Of a stretch of 64,000 nucleotides of DNA, positions 1 through 8,336 are shown piece after piece. Numbering within the stretch: the stretch's first letter is position 1; every line of letters begins with the position of its first letter. The stretch covers positions 2,108,001 through 2,172,000 of the forward strand of contig NZ_CP037993.1 of assembly GCF_004367745.1 (NCBI RefSeq). Reading direction: 5' to 3'. The position numbers were made by a program, and so were the translations under genes. The notes under the pieces are model-generated. The model was not told the DNA's origin. It made no database searches and saw only the letters and a list, made by a program, of their open reading frames with translations. This stretch comes from Herbaspirillum huttiense. GTDB lineage: Bacteria > Pseudomonadota > Gammaproteobacteria > Burkholderiales > Burkholderiaceae_D.

Positions 1-348
1 GCGCAGCATCTCGCCCAATTGCTCGCCGATGCGATGCAGCGGGTTCAGCGAGGTCATCGGCTCCTGGAAGATCATGGCGATCTCCTTGCCGCGGATGCTG
101 CGCAGGGTGGCATCATCGGCCTGCAGCAGGTCGCGCTCGCCAAAGCGGATCGCACCCGACAGCCTGGCCTGGCTGGCCATGGGGAACAGGCGCAGGATGG
201 ACAGGGCGGTGACGCTCTTGCCGCAGCCGGATTCACCCAGCAGGCCCACGGTTTCATCTTGCCCCAGTGAGAAGGAAACGCCATCGACGGGCGCAACGCG
301 GCGGCCGTGGCTGAGGAATTCGATCTTGAGATTCTCGATGGTGAGCAT
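1..348 (-). CDS. ABC transporter ATP-binding protein, oligopeptide/dipeptide type (DppD/OppD-like), partial
   Basis: N-terminal 116 residues of an ATPase that powers import through the two permeases encoded just upstream in the same operon; the rest lies beyond the left edge. The Walker A motif reads GESGCGKS and the Q-loop region reads AMIFQEPMTSLNP, both typical of the OppD/DppD subfamily of importer ATPases. The ATG at 348 is ten bases past the stop of the permease gene, so the two are surely co-transcribed. The substrate is not determined by this fragment. The family is certain; the exact subunit name (D or a DF fusion) cannot be decided without the missing C-terminus. Confidence 0.93.
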   Translation of the reverse strand, partial: MLTIENLKIEFLSHGRRVAPVDGVSFSLGQDETVGLLGESGCGKSVTALSILRLFPMASQARLSGAIRFGERDLLQADDATLRSIRGKEIAMIFQEPMTSLNPLHRIGEQLGEMLR

Positions 349-357
349 GGCGGTTCC

Positions 358-1248
358 TCAGCGGCTCAGTTTGGGATCGAACACTTCACGGATGCCATCG
401 CCCAGCAGGTTGAAGCCCAGCACCACCAGGAAGATCGCCAGGCCCGGCCACATGGCCAGCATCGGCGTGGTGTTCAGGTAGCCCTGGGCGATGTGCAGCA
501 TGGAACCCCAGCTCGGATCTTCCGGCTTGGCCCCCAGGCCGAGGTAGGACAGCCCGGCTTCGGCGATGATGGCCGTGCCCATGGCAAAGGTGGCCTGGAT
601 CACCAGGGGCGCCAGCGAATTGGGGAGGATATAGCGCCACATGATGCGCAGGTGCCCGGCACCGATGGAGCGTGCCGCCATCACGTAGTCGAGGTTGCGG
701 ATGGTCATGGCCTGCCCGCGCGCCAGCCGCACGAAGGACGAGGTGAAGCCGATGCCGACGGCCACCATGGCATTGTAGAAACCGCCCCCCAGCGCGGCGG
801 CCAGGGCCAGCGCCAGGATCAGCGAAGGAAAGGCCTGCAGCGCATCGACCACGCGCATGACGATGGCATCGACCGCGCCGCGATAGTAGCCGCTGACGAT
901 GCCGATGGGCACGCCCAGTGAAAAGGCCAGCCCGACCGAGATCAGCGCGGCCTGCAGCGAGATGCGCGAACCGTACAGCATGCGGGTGTAGATGTCGCGG
1001 CCCAGGTCATCCGTACCGAGCCAGTGCTCGGCGCTGGGACCAGACAGCAGGTTGCCGTAGTCCTGGTCAAAGATGGGATCGTACCGGGCCAGTACCGGTG
1101 CAGTGATGGCCAACAGTGCCAGTACAGTGATGATCACCGCACCGATCACCGCCAGACGGTTGCGGCTGAAGCGGCGCAGGGTACGCCAGCGGGGCAGCGC
1201 AGGCAGGGCCTGCGCAGGGGAGGGAGGGTTCATGTCGGGAGACGTCAT
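358..1248 (-). CDS. ABC transporter permease, DppC/GsiD-like
   Basis: Inner-membrane permease of a peptide-type (SBP_bac_5 class) ABC importer, 296 residues, usual for DppC. The N-terminus carries the short cytoplasmic leader and first membrane helix (FSRNRLAVIGAVIITVLALLA, about 28-48) typical of DppC proteins, followed by the conserved periplasmic text HWLGTDDLGRDIYTRMLYG. The C-terminal half contains the BPD_transp_1 domain and the EAGLSYLGLGAKPEDPSWG region seen in DppC/OppC. It sits 22 bases after the DppB-like gene and 10 bases before the ATPase gene. The start at 1248 lacks a clear Shine-Dalgarno; ATG at 1233 is an alternative. Substrate (peptides, glutathione or related) is inferred from family only. 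Confidence 0.95.
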   Translation of the reverse strand: MTSPDMNPPSPAQALPALPRWRTLRRFSRNRLAVIGAVIITVLALLAITAPVLARYDPIFDQDYGNLLSGPSAEHWLGTDDLGRDIYTRMLYGSRISLQAALISVGLAFSLGVPIGIVSGYYRGAVDAIVMRVVDALQAFPSLILALALAAALGGGFYNAMVAVGIGFTSSFVRLARGQAMTIRNLDYVMAARSIGAGHLRIMWRYILPNSLAPLVIQATFAMGTAIIAEAGLSYLGLGAKPEDPSWGSMLHIAQGYLNTTPMLAMWPGLAIFLVVLGFNLLGDGIREVFDPKLSR

Positions 1249-1270
1249 GGTTGGAGGCGTTGGGCAGACT

Positions 1271-2227
1271 TCAGCGGGCGATGCGCGGGTCGATCACGCT
1301 GTAGAGCAGGTCCACGCACAGGTTGACGATGACCACCATGACGGTGGCGGCCAGTACACCGGCCTGTACAGTCACGTAGTCGCGCTGGAAGATGGCGTCG
1401 ACGATCATCTTGCCCATGCCGGGAATGCCGAAGATGCTTTCGGTGATGACCAGTCCGCCCAGCATGCCCGAGACCATCAGGCCGCTGGCCGTGACCACCG
1501 GGATCATGGCATTGCGCAGCGCATGGCCCAGCACCACCTGCCAGTCGCGCAGGCCCTTGGAGAAGGCGGTGCGGATGTAATCCTCGTTGAGCACTTCCAG
1601 CAAACTGCTGCGCACCATGCGCATGAGGATGGCCGATTCACGCAGGCCGGTCACGACCATGGGCATGATCATGGCGATCAGGTTGGCGTGCCAGTCCACC
1701 GACAGCGGCACGAAGCCCGAGGCCGGCAGCCAGCCCAGCTTGACCGCAAACAGGATGATGAACAGCATGCCCAGCCAGAAGTGCGGTACCGACATGCCGA
1801 ACAGCGCAATCAGGGTGCCGATGGCATTGGCCCAGCCACGCGGTCGCGCCGCCGAGAGGATGCCGGCCGGCACCGCAATCACGACCGCCACCAGGAAGCT
1901 GCCGATGGCCAGTTCGATGGTCACCGGCAGGCGCTGCCACAAGGCATCGGCCACCGGGGTGTTGTCGATGAAGGAGCGGCCCAGGTCGCCATGCAGCACC
2001 GCCCACAGCCAGCGCCCGTACTGCACCAGCAGCGGATCGTCCAGGCCCAGTTTCAGGCGCAGGGCGGCGGCCGCTTCCGGCGTGGCTTCCATGCCGAGGA
2101 TGGCGGCCACCGGATCACCCGGCAGCACCGCCAGCAGGGAAAACACCACCATGCTCACCAGCAGCAGGGTAGGGACCGACAGCAGCAGGCGCCGGGCCAG
2201 CTTGGGCAGCTTGATCGTCGTGGCCAT
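1271..2227 (-). CDS. ABC transporter permease, DppB/GsiC-like
   Basis: First permease of the importer, 318 residues, with six predicted membrane spans. The N-terminal helix (LLLSVPTLLLVSMVVFSLLA) is followed by LPGDPVAAILG, the PGDP motif that marks the DppB/OppB subfamily. The C-terminal part has the permease EAA-type loop, ending in GGLVITESIFGIPGMGKMIVDAIFQRDY, which is highly characteristic of DppB. The gene begins only five bases after the stop codon of the binding-protein gene, so translation is likely coupled. Together with the next gene it forms the heterodimeric channel. Confidence 0.95.
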   Translation of the reverse strand: MATTIKLPKLARRLLLSVPTLLLVSMVVFSLLAVLPGDPVAAILGMEATPEAAAALRLKLGLDDPLLVQYGRWLWAVLHGDLGRSFIDNTPVADALWQRLPVTIELAIGSFLVAVVIAVPAGILSAARPRGWANAIGTLIALFGMSVPHFWLGMLFIILFAVKLGWLPASGFVPLSVDWHANLIAMIMPMVVTGLRESAILMRMVRSSLLEVLNEDYIRTAFSKGLRDWQVVLGHALRNAMIPVVTASGLMVSGMLGGLVITESIFGIPGMGKMIVDAIFQRDYVTVQAGVLAATVMVVIVNLCVDLLYSVIDPRIAR

Positions 2228-2232
2228 GGGAC

Positions 2233-3732
2233 TTACTTGGACACGGTCGCAGTGCGGATCACGCCATCGGGCACGTACTGGAAGCCCTTGACTGACTTGG
2301 CGATACCGAACAGCACGTTGTCATGCACGGTGTAGACGTAGGGCACTTCCTTGACCAGGATCGCCATGGCCTGGTCATAGAGCGCCTTGCGCTTGGCCTG
2401 GTCGCCTTCCACGCGGGCCTGCTGCAGCAGGTCGTCCACTTCCTTGGCACCGAAGTGTGAATAGTTCAGAGAGCCGTTGGTGGTGACGAAGTCATAGATG
2501 TTCTGGTCCGGATCGGGGCGGCCGCTCCAGCCCACGAACAGGCCTTCGAAGTTGCCGGTCTTGCCGGCCTCGATCTGGGTGGCCAGTTCGGTTTTCTCGA
2601 GCGTGACGGTGATGCCGGCCGGGCGCAGCATGCCCTGGATCATCTGGCCGACCTGCAATTCATCGGGCGTGGTCGGCAGGGTCAGCTTGAAGCTGAAGCC
2701 ATTTTCCTTGCCGGCGGCCTTGAGCAGGGCCTTGGCGCGGGCCACGTCGACCTTGGGCGGCACGTCGCTGGGGCCATTGGCAAACTGCGCCTTGGAGAAG
2801 GGCGAATGGCCGGCGGCCACTGCATTGTTGTAGACCACCTTGGCGATGGCGTTGCGGTCGATCAGGATATCCACGGCTTCGCGCACTTCCTTCTTGTCGA
2901 AGGGCGGCTTGCCGGTGTTCATGTAGAAGCCGCGGAAGCCCAGCGACGGCTTGTTGAGCACCGTGTAGCTGGCGTTGGCCGGGACGTTGGTGATTTCCTT
3001 GTAGGGGAAGCGGTTGCTGATGTCGACCTGGCCGCTGCGCAGGTTGTTGAAGGCCACATTGACGTCCGGCATGATCTTGTAGACCACTTCATCCACCTTG
3101 GGCAGGCCGGCGCGCCAGTAGTCGGGATTCTTCTTGAGCGTGATGGTGGCGCCCTTGAGGCGGCCTTCGTAGACGAAGGGGCCGGTACCGACCGGATGGT
3201 TGACGTAGTCTTCTCCGTATTTCTTCACGGCGGCCGGTGACGACATCATGCCGGCGCGATCAGTGAGGATGGAGAGGAAGGGCGCGAAGGGCGTCGACAG
3301 GTCCAGCTTGATGGTGTGCTCATCCACCACCGTGATCTTGCTGACGTATTTCAGTTCATTGCGGCGCAAGGAGGTCTTCTCCTGGCCGCGCAGCAGGTTG
3401 AATTCCACCGCCTTGGCATCGAAGGGCGTGCCGTCCTGGAATTTGACGCCCTTGCGCAGATACAGCGTGTACGTTTTCTGATCCTCAGAGACGGTCCAGC
3501 GCTCGGCGAGCATGGGGATGATCTTGCCCTCGCCGTCCAGATCCACCAGCTTGTCGAAGATGCTCTGGTAGACGATGCGCTCGTTGAGCATGGAGGACTG
3601 CGTGGGGTCGAGCTTGCCGGGGTCGGCGTCCAGCGAGATGTTCAGCGTCACCGCCCAGGCGGGCAGGGTACAGGCGGCCAGTACGGCCGAGGACATCGCG
3701 GACAGCAGGAAACGGGAGACACGCTGGTTCAT
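2233..3732 (-). CDS. Periplasmic solute-binding protein of the peptide/glutathione ABC importer (SBP_bac_5)
   Basis: Substrate receptor, 499 residues, first gene of the four-gene operon. Residues 1-27 form a Sec signal peptide, with cleavage probably after PAWA. The mature protein opens with a LDADPGKLDPTQS-type segment and contains the SBP_bac_5 signature GKIIPMLAERWTVSEDQKTYTLYLRKGVKFQDG. Overall similarity of style is to GsiB/DppA-like receptors, so peptides or glutathione are plausible ligands, but the sequence does not prove which. A good Shine-Dalgarno (GAAAGGA) precedes the ATG at 3732. Order receptor, DppB, DppC, ATPase is the classic arrangement. Confidence 0.94.
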   Translation of the reverse strand: MNQRVSRFLLSAMSSAVLAACTLPAWAVTLNISLDADPGKLDPTQSSMLNERIVYQSIFDKLVDLDGEGKIIPMLAERWTVSEDQKTYTLYLRKGVKFQDGTPFDAKAVEFNLLRGQEKTSLRRNELKYVSKITVVDEHTIKLDLSTPFAPFLSILTDRAGMMSSPAAVKKYGEDYVNHPVGTGPFVYEGRLKGATITLKKNPDYWRAGLPKVDEVVYKIMPDVNVAFNNLRSGQVDISNRFPYKEITNVPANASYTVLNKPSLGFRGFYMNTGKPPFDKKEVREAVDILIDRNAIAKVVYNNAVAAGHSPFSKAQFANGPSDVPPKVDVARAKALLKAAGKENGFSFKLTLPTTPDELQVGQMIQGMLRPAGITVTLEKTELATQIEAGKTGNFEGLFVGWSGRPDPDQNIYDFVTTNGSLNYSHFGAKEVDDLLQQARVEGDQAKRKALYDQAMAILVKEVPYVYTVHDNVLFGIAKSVKGFQYVPDGVIRTATVSK

Positions 3733-4114
3733 TCGTTTTTCCTTTCAGAAGTCATCACGGATCGAGCGCAACCGGCCTGGGCGGCAAGCCCGCCTGCCAC
3801 GGCCATCGGGCCAGCTTAGGTGATGGACATGGTGAAGGCAAGCACGGATACGTCAATGTATACAACGAAGAAGACATGCAGGAAGCGTGCCATGGTGTCC
3901 GCTTCGCGTCAGTCGGCAAGCTTGTATCAGTAGCCGGGAATGCAGGCGGGGCGGGCCTCCCGCCGGATGGCTGCGACGAGGGAAATGGCGTGCAAGGTTG
4001 CGCATCAGTCCATCGTGCCAGTGCAGGCCTGCTTCGAGATGGTGCGCAATCGGGGCCCAGTCCGCCCGCGGAAGGGGCGTGGCGAAGTGGCGACGGCCAA
4101 GCGTAAATATTTTG
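3733..4114. promoter_or_regulatory. Divergent intergenic region between the ABC operon and ohrR-like gene
   Basis: No gene is supported here. It must carry the promoter of the leftward ABC operon. The 8-base palindrome TGTATACA at 3857-3864, about 125 bases upstream of the binding-protein start, resembles operators of some GntR-family regulators or the -10 part of a promoter; neither can be settled from sequence. The right end becomes AT-rich just before the OhrR operator. Open frames in this stretch have no plausible protein character. Confidence 0.35.
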
Positions 4115-4136
4115 ATTAAATCGCTTGCTATTTAAT
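4115..4136. promoter_or_regulatory. Operator-like inverted repeat upstream of ohrR-like gene
   Basis: ATTAAAT-N8-ATTTAAT is a perfect 7-base inverted repeat in AT-rich DNA 25-46 bases before the start of the MarR/OhrR-type gene. Its position fits autorepression. A copy agreeing at 18 of 22 positions lies upstream of the neighbouring hydrolase gene at 4823-4844, which strongly suggests both are sites for the regulator encoded between them. Binding is inferred, not shown. Confidence 0.7.
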
Positions 4137-4160
4137 TTTGGCCTCGCTAAACTGCGCTGC

Positions 4161-4622
4161 ATGAATTCGAAAACAGACAAACGCAAGTCGGCCCCCCTGC
4201 TGGATGCCCAGTTGTGTTTTGCGCTGTACTCGACTTCGCTGTCGATGAGCAAGCTCTATCGCAAGCTGTTGCGCAACATGGGCATCACCTATTCGCAGTA
4301 TCTGGTGCTGATGGTGTTGTGGGAGCAGGACCAGCTGACGGTGTCCGATATCGGTGAACGCCTGGTGCTGGATTCAGCCACGCTGACCCCGCTGCTCAAG
4401 CGCATGGAAGCGCAGGGCCTGGTGACCCGGGAACGCGCGGCCAGCGATGAACGGCAGGTGGTCATCTCGCTCACCGCAGAAGGAGACAAGCTGCGCGAAC
4501 AGGCGGTGGAACTGCCCCGTGAAGTCTTGCGGGCAACCGAATCGACAGCGGCCGAACTGACGGCGATGAAGGAAGAATTGATGGCCTTGCGTGCCCGCTT
4601 GCACAAGAATACGGGCGAGTGA
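4161..4622 (+). CDS. MarR-family regulator, one-cysteine OhrR type
   Basis: DNA-binding repressor of 153 residues. The text [25 protein letters not shown] followed by [13 protein letters not shown] matches OhrR proteins, which sense organic hydroperoxides by oxidation of the N-terminal reactive cysteine. Here that is Cys19, the only cysteine in the protein, with tyrosines at the positions (YST, LYR, YSQY) that usually support it. The winged helix lies around residues 55-105 and includes [19 protein letters not shown] and the wing [13 protein letters not shown] 4161 is chosen because the upstream TTG at 4125 lies inside the operator. No ohr peroxidase gene is adjacent; the neighbour downstream is a secreted hydrolase, so the inducing signal may differ from the classical one. 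Confidence 0.88.
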   Translation: MNSKTDKRKSAPLLDAQLCFALYSTSLSMSKLYRKLLRNMGITYSQYLVLMVLWEQDQLTVSDIGERLVLDSATLTPLLKRMEAQGLVTRERAASDERQVVISLTAEGDKLREQAVELPREVLRATESTAAELTAMKEELMALRARLHKNTGE

Positions 4623-4822
4623 GCAGGGCAGGTTGAAGGGATGCGGCGACCAGGCCAAGTCCCTTTTTGAAAGTTAAATATATAGTGCACTACTGAATAG
4701 CGCTTTATATTGTTGGTGAATTGCTCGCAAGAATGCCAGATAAGCGGCATCGGCAGACGGAACGGAATGGCGGCATTGTCCCGCCCTCCGAGCGGCCGTT
4801 ATACGCAGAGCCAATAGCGCCA

Positions 4823-4844
4823 ACTAAGTAGTTTGCTATTTAAT
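4823..4844. promoter_or_regulatory. Second OhrR-type operator-like site, upstream of the hydrolase gene
   Basis: ACTAAGTAG-N6-ATTTAAT matches the operator at 4115-4136 at 18 of 22 positions, including the whole right half TTGCTATTTAAT. It lies in the 387-base gap between the regulator and hydrolase genes, 166 bases before the hydrolase ATG, leaving a long leader in which I see no credible gene. The gap also holds the palindrome TAGTGCACTA near 4685. The site suggests repression of the hydrolase by the OhrR-type protein. Confidence 0.62.
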
Positions 4845-5009
4845 AGGATTTTAGTTTTATCGTGGTATCGACAGTTTTCCTGGCCGCCAACGGCCGGTGC
4901 AGTACCGCAGTACCTGGCAGCACAGCAACATGTACGCAGTTCCCTCGCAGCACTTACCCGGTGAATCCACCGATTCGCTCATCTGAGATTAGAGAAAAGG
5001 AAGAAGATC

Positions 5010-6029
5010 ATGACCTCGTTCAAGCAACTCGCCGCCGTCGCCGCCATCGGCCTGGTTTTTGGCAATGCCTATGCCGCCGGTGATGCCGGTGTGGAACCGA
5101 CCACCCAATCCTTCTTGCAGGCGCTGGAAGCCGGCGGTGGCAAGCCCCTGGAACAGCTCTCGCCGCAGGATGCGCGCGCCGTGCTGGTCGGTGCGCAAGC
5201 CAGCGTGAAGCTGGATCTGCCCAAGGCGGACGTGTCGGAAAAGACCATCACCGCCGACGGCCAGCAGATCAAGCTGACCATTGTGCGTCCGGCGGGCGTG
5301 ACCAAGACCTTGCCGGCCTTCATGTTCTTCCACGGCGGCGGCTGGGTGCTGGGCGACTTCCCGACCCACGAACGCCTGGTGCGTGACCTGGTGGCCAACT
5401 CGGGTGCGGTGGCCGTGTTCGTGAACTACACGCCGTCGCCGGAAGCCGGCTACGGCGTGGCCATCAACCAGGCGTATGCCGCCACCAAGTGGGTGGCCGA
5501 GCACGGCAAGGAAATCAAGGTCGATGGCAAGCGCCTGGCCGTGGCCGGCAACAGCGTCGGTGGCAACATGGCTGCGGTCGTGGCCCTGATGGCCAAGGAC
5601 AAGGGCGGCCCCGCCCTGCGTTCGGAAGTGCTGCTGTGGCCGGTGACCGATGCCAACTTCGAAACTGGTTCCTACAACCAGTTCGCCAATGGCTACTTCC
5701 TCACCAAGAACATGATGAAGTGGTTCTGGGACAGCTACACCACCGACGCCGCCAAGCGCAAGGAAATCACCGCCTCGCCCTTGAATGCGACCCCGGCGCA
5801 ACTGGCCGGCCTGCCGCCGACCCTGATCCAGACCGCCGAAAACGACGTGCTGCGTGATGAAGGCGAGGCCTATGGCCGCAAGCTGCAAGCCGCCGGCGTG
5901 GCCGTGACCAGCGTGCGCTACAACGGCATGATCCACGACTTCGGCCTGCTGAACGTATTGGCCAAGGTGCCTGCCGTGCAGACCGCGATGCGTCAGGCGG
6001 GCGAGGAACTGAAGTTCCGCCTGAAGTGA
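5010..6029 (+). CDS. Secreted alpha/beta hydrolase (HSL/lipase-esterase family)
   Basis: Exported esterase-like enzyme, 339 residues. Residues 1-22 are a signal peptide ending in NAYA, so it acts in the periplasm or outside. The HSL-family oxyanion motif HGGG is at 108-111, the nucleophile Ser182 lies in GNSVGG, and Asp279 (AENDVL) and His309 (MIHDFG) complete the catalytic triad. It is followed by a strong hairpin at 6070-6110. A Shine-Dalgarno (AAGGAAGAAG) precedes the ATG. Location beside an OhrR-type regulator, with a matching operator upstream, suggests induction by oxidants or a lipophilic compound. The substrate is unknown; short-chain esters or damaged lipids are possibilities only. 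Confidence 0.9.
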   Translation: MTSFKQLAAVAAIGLVFGNAYAAGDAGVEPTTQSFLQALEAGGGKPLEQLSPQDARAVLVGAQASVKLDLPKADVSEKTITADGQQIKLTIVRPAGVTKTLPAFMFFHGGGWVLGDFPTHERLVRDLVANSGAVAVFVNYTPSPEAGYGVAINQAYAATKWVAEHGKEIKVDGKRLAVAGNSVGGNMAAVVALMAKDKGGPALRSEVLLWPVTDANFETGSYNQFANGYFLTKNMMKWFWDSYTTDAAKRKEITASPLNATPAQLAGLPPTLIQTAENDVLRDEGEAYGRKLQAAGVAVTSVRYNGMIHDFGLLNVLAKVPAVQTAMRQAGEELKFRLK

Positions 6030-6069
6030 TTGCAAGGCTGCCCTGCGCGTGACACTGCGCAGGGAAAAC

Positions 6070-6110
6070 GACAACGCCCCCGCACGAGTGCATCGTGCGG
6101 GGGCGTTGTC
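6070..6110. terminator. Bidirectional hairpin between convergent hydrolase and esterase genes
   Basis: Perfect 18-base-pair stem (arms 6070-6087 and 6093-6110) with a five-base loop. There is no long T-run on either side, so termination may be imperfect or Rho-aided, but its position between two converging genes supports a terminator role. Confidence 0.7.
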
Positions 6111-6152
6111 ATTGCGGCTGCAGGTTCGGGTGCGGGTGCTGCGTGCTCGGAC

Positions 6153-6821
6153 TCAGGCCAGGACCTTGGTCAGCCAGGCGCCGATATCCTCGACCTCCTC
6201 GCCGCACACCGAGTGCTGCATCGGATAGTCGTGCCACTCGACCTTGTGGCCCAGCTGGGTCAGCAATTCGCGCGACTTGACGGCGCGCTCCAGCACCACC
6301 ACCGGATCCATGGTGCCGTGGGCCATGAAGATGGGGGTGTCGTGGTTGGCACCGTGGCGTTCGGCTTCGATGGTGGCGGCCAGCGGCAGATAGCCGGACA
6401 GGCACATCAGGCCGGCCAGGCGCTCCGGATGACGCAGGCCGGTCTGCAAGGTCATGGCGCAGCCTTGCGAGAAACCGGCCAGCACGATGCGCTCGGCGGG
6501 GATGCCGCGTGCGCGCTCCTGCGCGATCAGCGCTTCAATGGCGGCCTGCGAGGCGCGCAGGCCGGGTTCGTCTTCACGGCGGACCAGGTCGGGCGCGAAG
6601 ATGTCGTACCAGGCGCGCATCACGTAGCCGCCGTTGATGGTCACCGGCATGGTCGGTGCAGTCGGGAAGATGAAACGGATGGGCGGGCAGCCCGACAGGT
6701 CCAGCTCGCGCACGATGGGCACGAAGTCCGAACCATCGGCACCCAGGCCGTGCAGCCAGATGACGGAGGCAGTGGGGGTGGGAGCGGTATCGATCTGTAT
6801 CGTTTCGAGGGGAGCGGACAT
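6153..6821 (-). CDS. Cytoplasmic carboxylesterase/phospholipase-type hydrolase (Abhydrolase_2)
   Basis: Serine esterase of 222 residues in the Abhydrolase_2 family (bacterial EstB, acyl-protein thioesterase-like). WLHGLGADGSDF near residues 22-33 is the family oxyanion region; the nucleophile is Ser118 in GFSQG; Asp172 (TMDPVV) and His203 (MQHSVC) complete the triad. No signal peptide is present. ATG 6821 is chosen because an AGGAA Shine-Dalgarno stands nine bases upstream; the longer in-frame extension to 6872 has no homologous look. Such enzymes hydrolyse short-chain esters or lysophospholipids. It is unrelated to the upstream HSL-type enzyme despite being adjacent. Confidence 0.92.
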   Translation of the reverse strand: MSAPLETIQIDTAPTPTASVIWLHGLGADGSDFVPIVRELDLSGCPPIRFIFPTAPTMPVTINGGYVMRAWYDIFAPDLVRREDEPGLRASQAAIEALIAQERARGIPAERIVLAGFSQGCAMTLQTGLRHPERLAGLMCLSGYLPLAATIEAERHGANHDTPIFMAHGTMDPVVVLERAVKSRELLTQLGHKVEWHDYPMQHSVCGEEVEDIGAWLTKVLA

Positions 6822-6999
6822 AAGCGTGCGGTTCCTGTTGCGGTCGGTGGATGAAAGGACGGGGCACGGCATTTGTGTCTGTCCCGGCGCGGGAGCACAA
6901 TACGGCCTTGCCCGTGGTCATGCGCAGCGTCTGTGCTGCAATGGGCTCACATCATACGATGAACGCCGCCGCGATGGCGGCGCTGCAAAAGGAAAACCC

Positions 7000-7662
7000 A
7001 TGAAGTGCATCCCCTCGCGCCGCCTGCTGGCCCCGCTGCTGGCCTCCCTGCTGGCCATGGCGCCCCTGGCCGGCCATGCCGAAGCCGAAGGCCGGTTGTT
7101 CCAGCCGCGCGGCGAAAACCTGATGATCTCGCCCCCGCCGGGCTGGCGCCTGGCCTACATGGACGGCGATCCGGAGGGCAATTACGTGGTCGATTTCCTG
7201 CCGCCCAACGAAGCGCACGACTCCTGGCGCGAGGGCTACATGGGCGTGCAGCGCCGCGGCTATCCCGATGCCGGACTGGTCGCCAACATCCAGGCGCGCA
7301 ACCTGACCGTGGCACAGGTGGCCTTGACTGAAGTGATGCAGGGAGCCCAGCGCAATTGCCCGGGCCGCTTCGTGGCGATGGCGCAGAAGGATGGCAGCAC
7401 CAACAATATCCCGGTCTCTGTCAGCGGCGGCTTCTGCGACCGTACCGGGCCAGTTGCGCCCTATGGCGAGGGAACTGTACTGGCGGTGTATCAGGGCAAG
7501 CAGCAACTGTTCGTGGTGCAGTTCAGCTGGCGTCCGCCGACCGAAAACGCCTTCAAGCAGTATCCCTACCGGATCTCGCCGGCAGCGCTGCAACAATACC
7601 TGGATCTGCTGAATGCGGCCGCGCTGTGCGGCGGGCCGGATGAGGGGAAGTGTCCGAACTGA
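7000..7662 (+). CDS. Hypothetical exported protein
   Basis: I do not recognise the family. The 220-residue product has a clear signal peptide (MKCIPSRRLLAPLLASLLAMAPLAGHA, cleavage near residue 27). The mature part begins with a region resembling a beta-rich lipoprotein-like or virulence-factor-like fold (ENLMISPPPGWRLAYMDGDPEGNYVVDFLPP) and has four cysteines (NCPG, GFCD, ALCG, GKCP), which could form two disulfides in the periplasm. No lipobox is present. An AAAGGAAAA Shine-Dalgarno precedes ATG 7000. It is monocistronic and ends in a hairpin shared with the convergent mog gene. Function unknown. Confidence 0.8.
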   Translation: MKCIPSRRLLAPLLASLLAMAPLAGHAEAEGRLFQPRGENLMISPPPGWRLAYMDGDPEGNYVVDFLPPNEAHDSWREGYMGVQRRGYPDAGLVANIQARNLTVAQVALTEVMQGAQRNCPGRFVAMAQKDGSTNNIPVSVSGGFCDRTGPVAPYGEGTVLAVYQGKQQLFVVQFSWRPPTENAFKQYPYRISPAALQQYLDLLNAAALCGGPDEGKCPN

Positions 7663-7672
7663 GGGGAGGGCA

Positions 7673-7694
7673 GGCCCGCATCGTGGTGCGGGCC
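7673..7694. terminator. Hairpin between convergent hypothetical gene and mog
   Basis: Stem GGCCCGCA/TGCGGGCC with a six-base loop, directly after the stop codon of the exported protein and before that of mog on the other strand. It has no T-run, so it is only a probable terminator. Confidence 0.45.
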
Positions 7695-7706
7695 GCTGAG
7701 GTACTG

Positions 7707-8336
7707 TTACTTGCTGGCGGGCCGGATGGCCGACTTGGGACGGAAGGCCTTGCAGACGCTCTCATCGGTGTCGATGTAAGGACCGCCGATGAGGTCGATG
7801 CAGTAGGGGATGGCGGCAAAGATGCCGGGCACCTTGACCTTGCCGTCCTCGTCCTTCAATCCTTCCAGTGTTTCGCGGATGGACTTGGGCTGGCCGGGCA
7901 GATTCAGTACCAGCGCGGCATGGCCGTCGGTCTCGCGGATGACGGCGACCTGGCGCGAGAGAATCGCGGTCGGCACGAACTGCAGGCTGATTTGGCGCAT
8001 CTGTTCGCCAAAGCCTGGCATTTCCTTGGTACCGATGGCCAGCGTGGCTTCGGGCGTGACATCGCGACGCGACGGACCGGTGCCGCCCGTGGTCAGCACC
8101 AGGTCGCAACGGGCTACATCGACCAGTTCCACCAGGGTCTGTTCGATCTGTGCGCGTTCATCGGGGATCAGGCGGGTCTCGATTTCAAAGGCGCTGGCGA
8201 GCGCTTTGCTGAGCCATTCCTGCAGGGCGGGGATGCCCTGGTCCTGGTAGACGCCACCGGAGGCGCGGTCGGAGATGGAGACCAGTCCGACCCGCAGCAC
8301 CTCACGGGCGATGGGCGTTACAGCCTCAACGCTCAT
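7707..8336 (-). CDS. mog: Molybdopterin adenylyltransferase
   Basis: Catalyses adenylation of molybdopterin before metal insertion by MoeA in molybdenum-cofactor synthesis. The 209-residue protein has the MoCF-biosynthesis fold, with VGLVSISDRASGG near the N-terminus and TTGGTGPSRRDVTPEAT in the middle, the diagnostic substrate-binding loop of MogA. The start at 8336 overlaps the end of darP by 11 bases and has AGGA five bases upstream, which favours it over ATG 8342. It is split from the moaA-mobA-moeA operon near 39-42 kb. Translational coupling with darP is likely. Confidence 0.93.
   Translation of the reverse strand: MSVEAVTPIAREVLRVGLVSISDRASGGVYQDQGIPALQEWLSKALASAFEIETRLIPDERAQIEQTLVELVDVARCDLVLTTGGTGPSRRDVTPEATLAIGTKEMPGFGEQMRQISLQFVPTAILSRQVAVIRETDGHAALVLNLPGQPKSIRETLEGLKDEDGKVKVPGIFAAIPYCIDLIGGPYIDTDESVCKAFRPKSAIRPASK

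Noticed and set aside
4862..5083. Small leader gene in front of the hydrolase
   Set aside because: Needs a GTG start, overlaps the hydrolase signal-peptide region in another frame and has no ribosome site or recognisable sequence.
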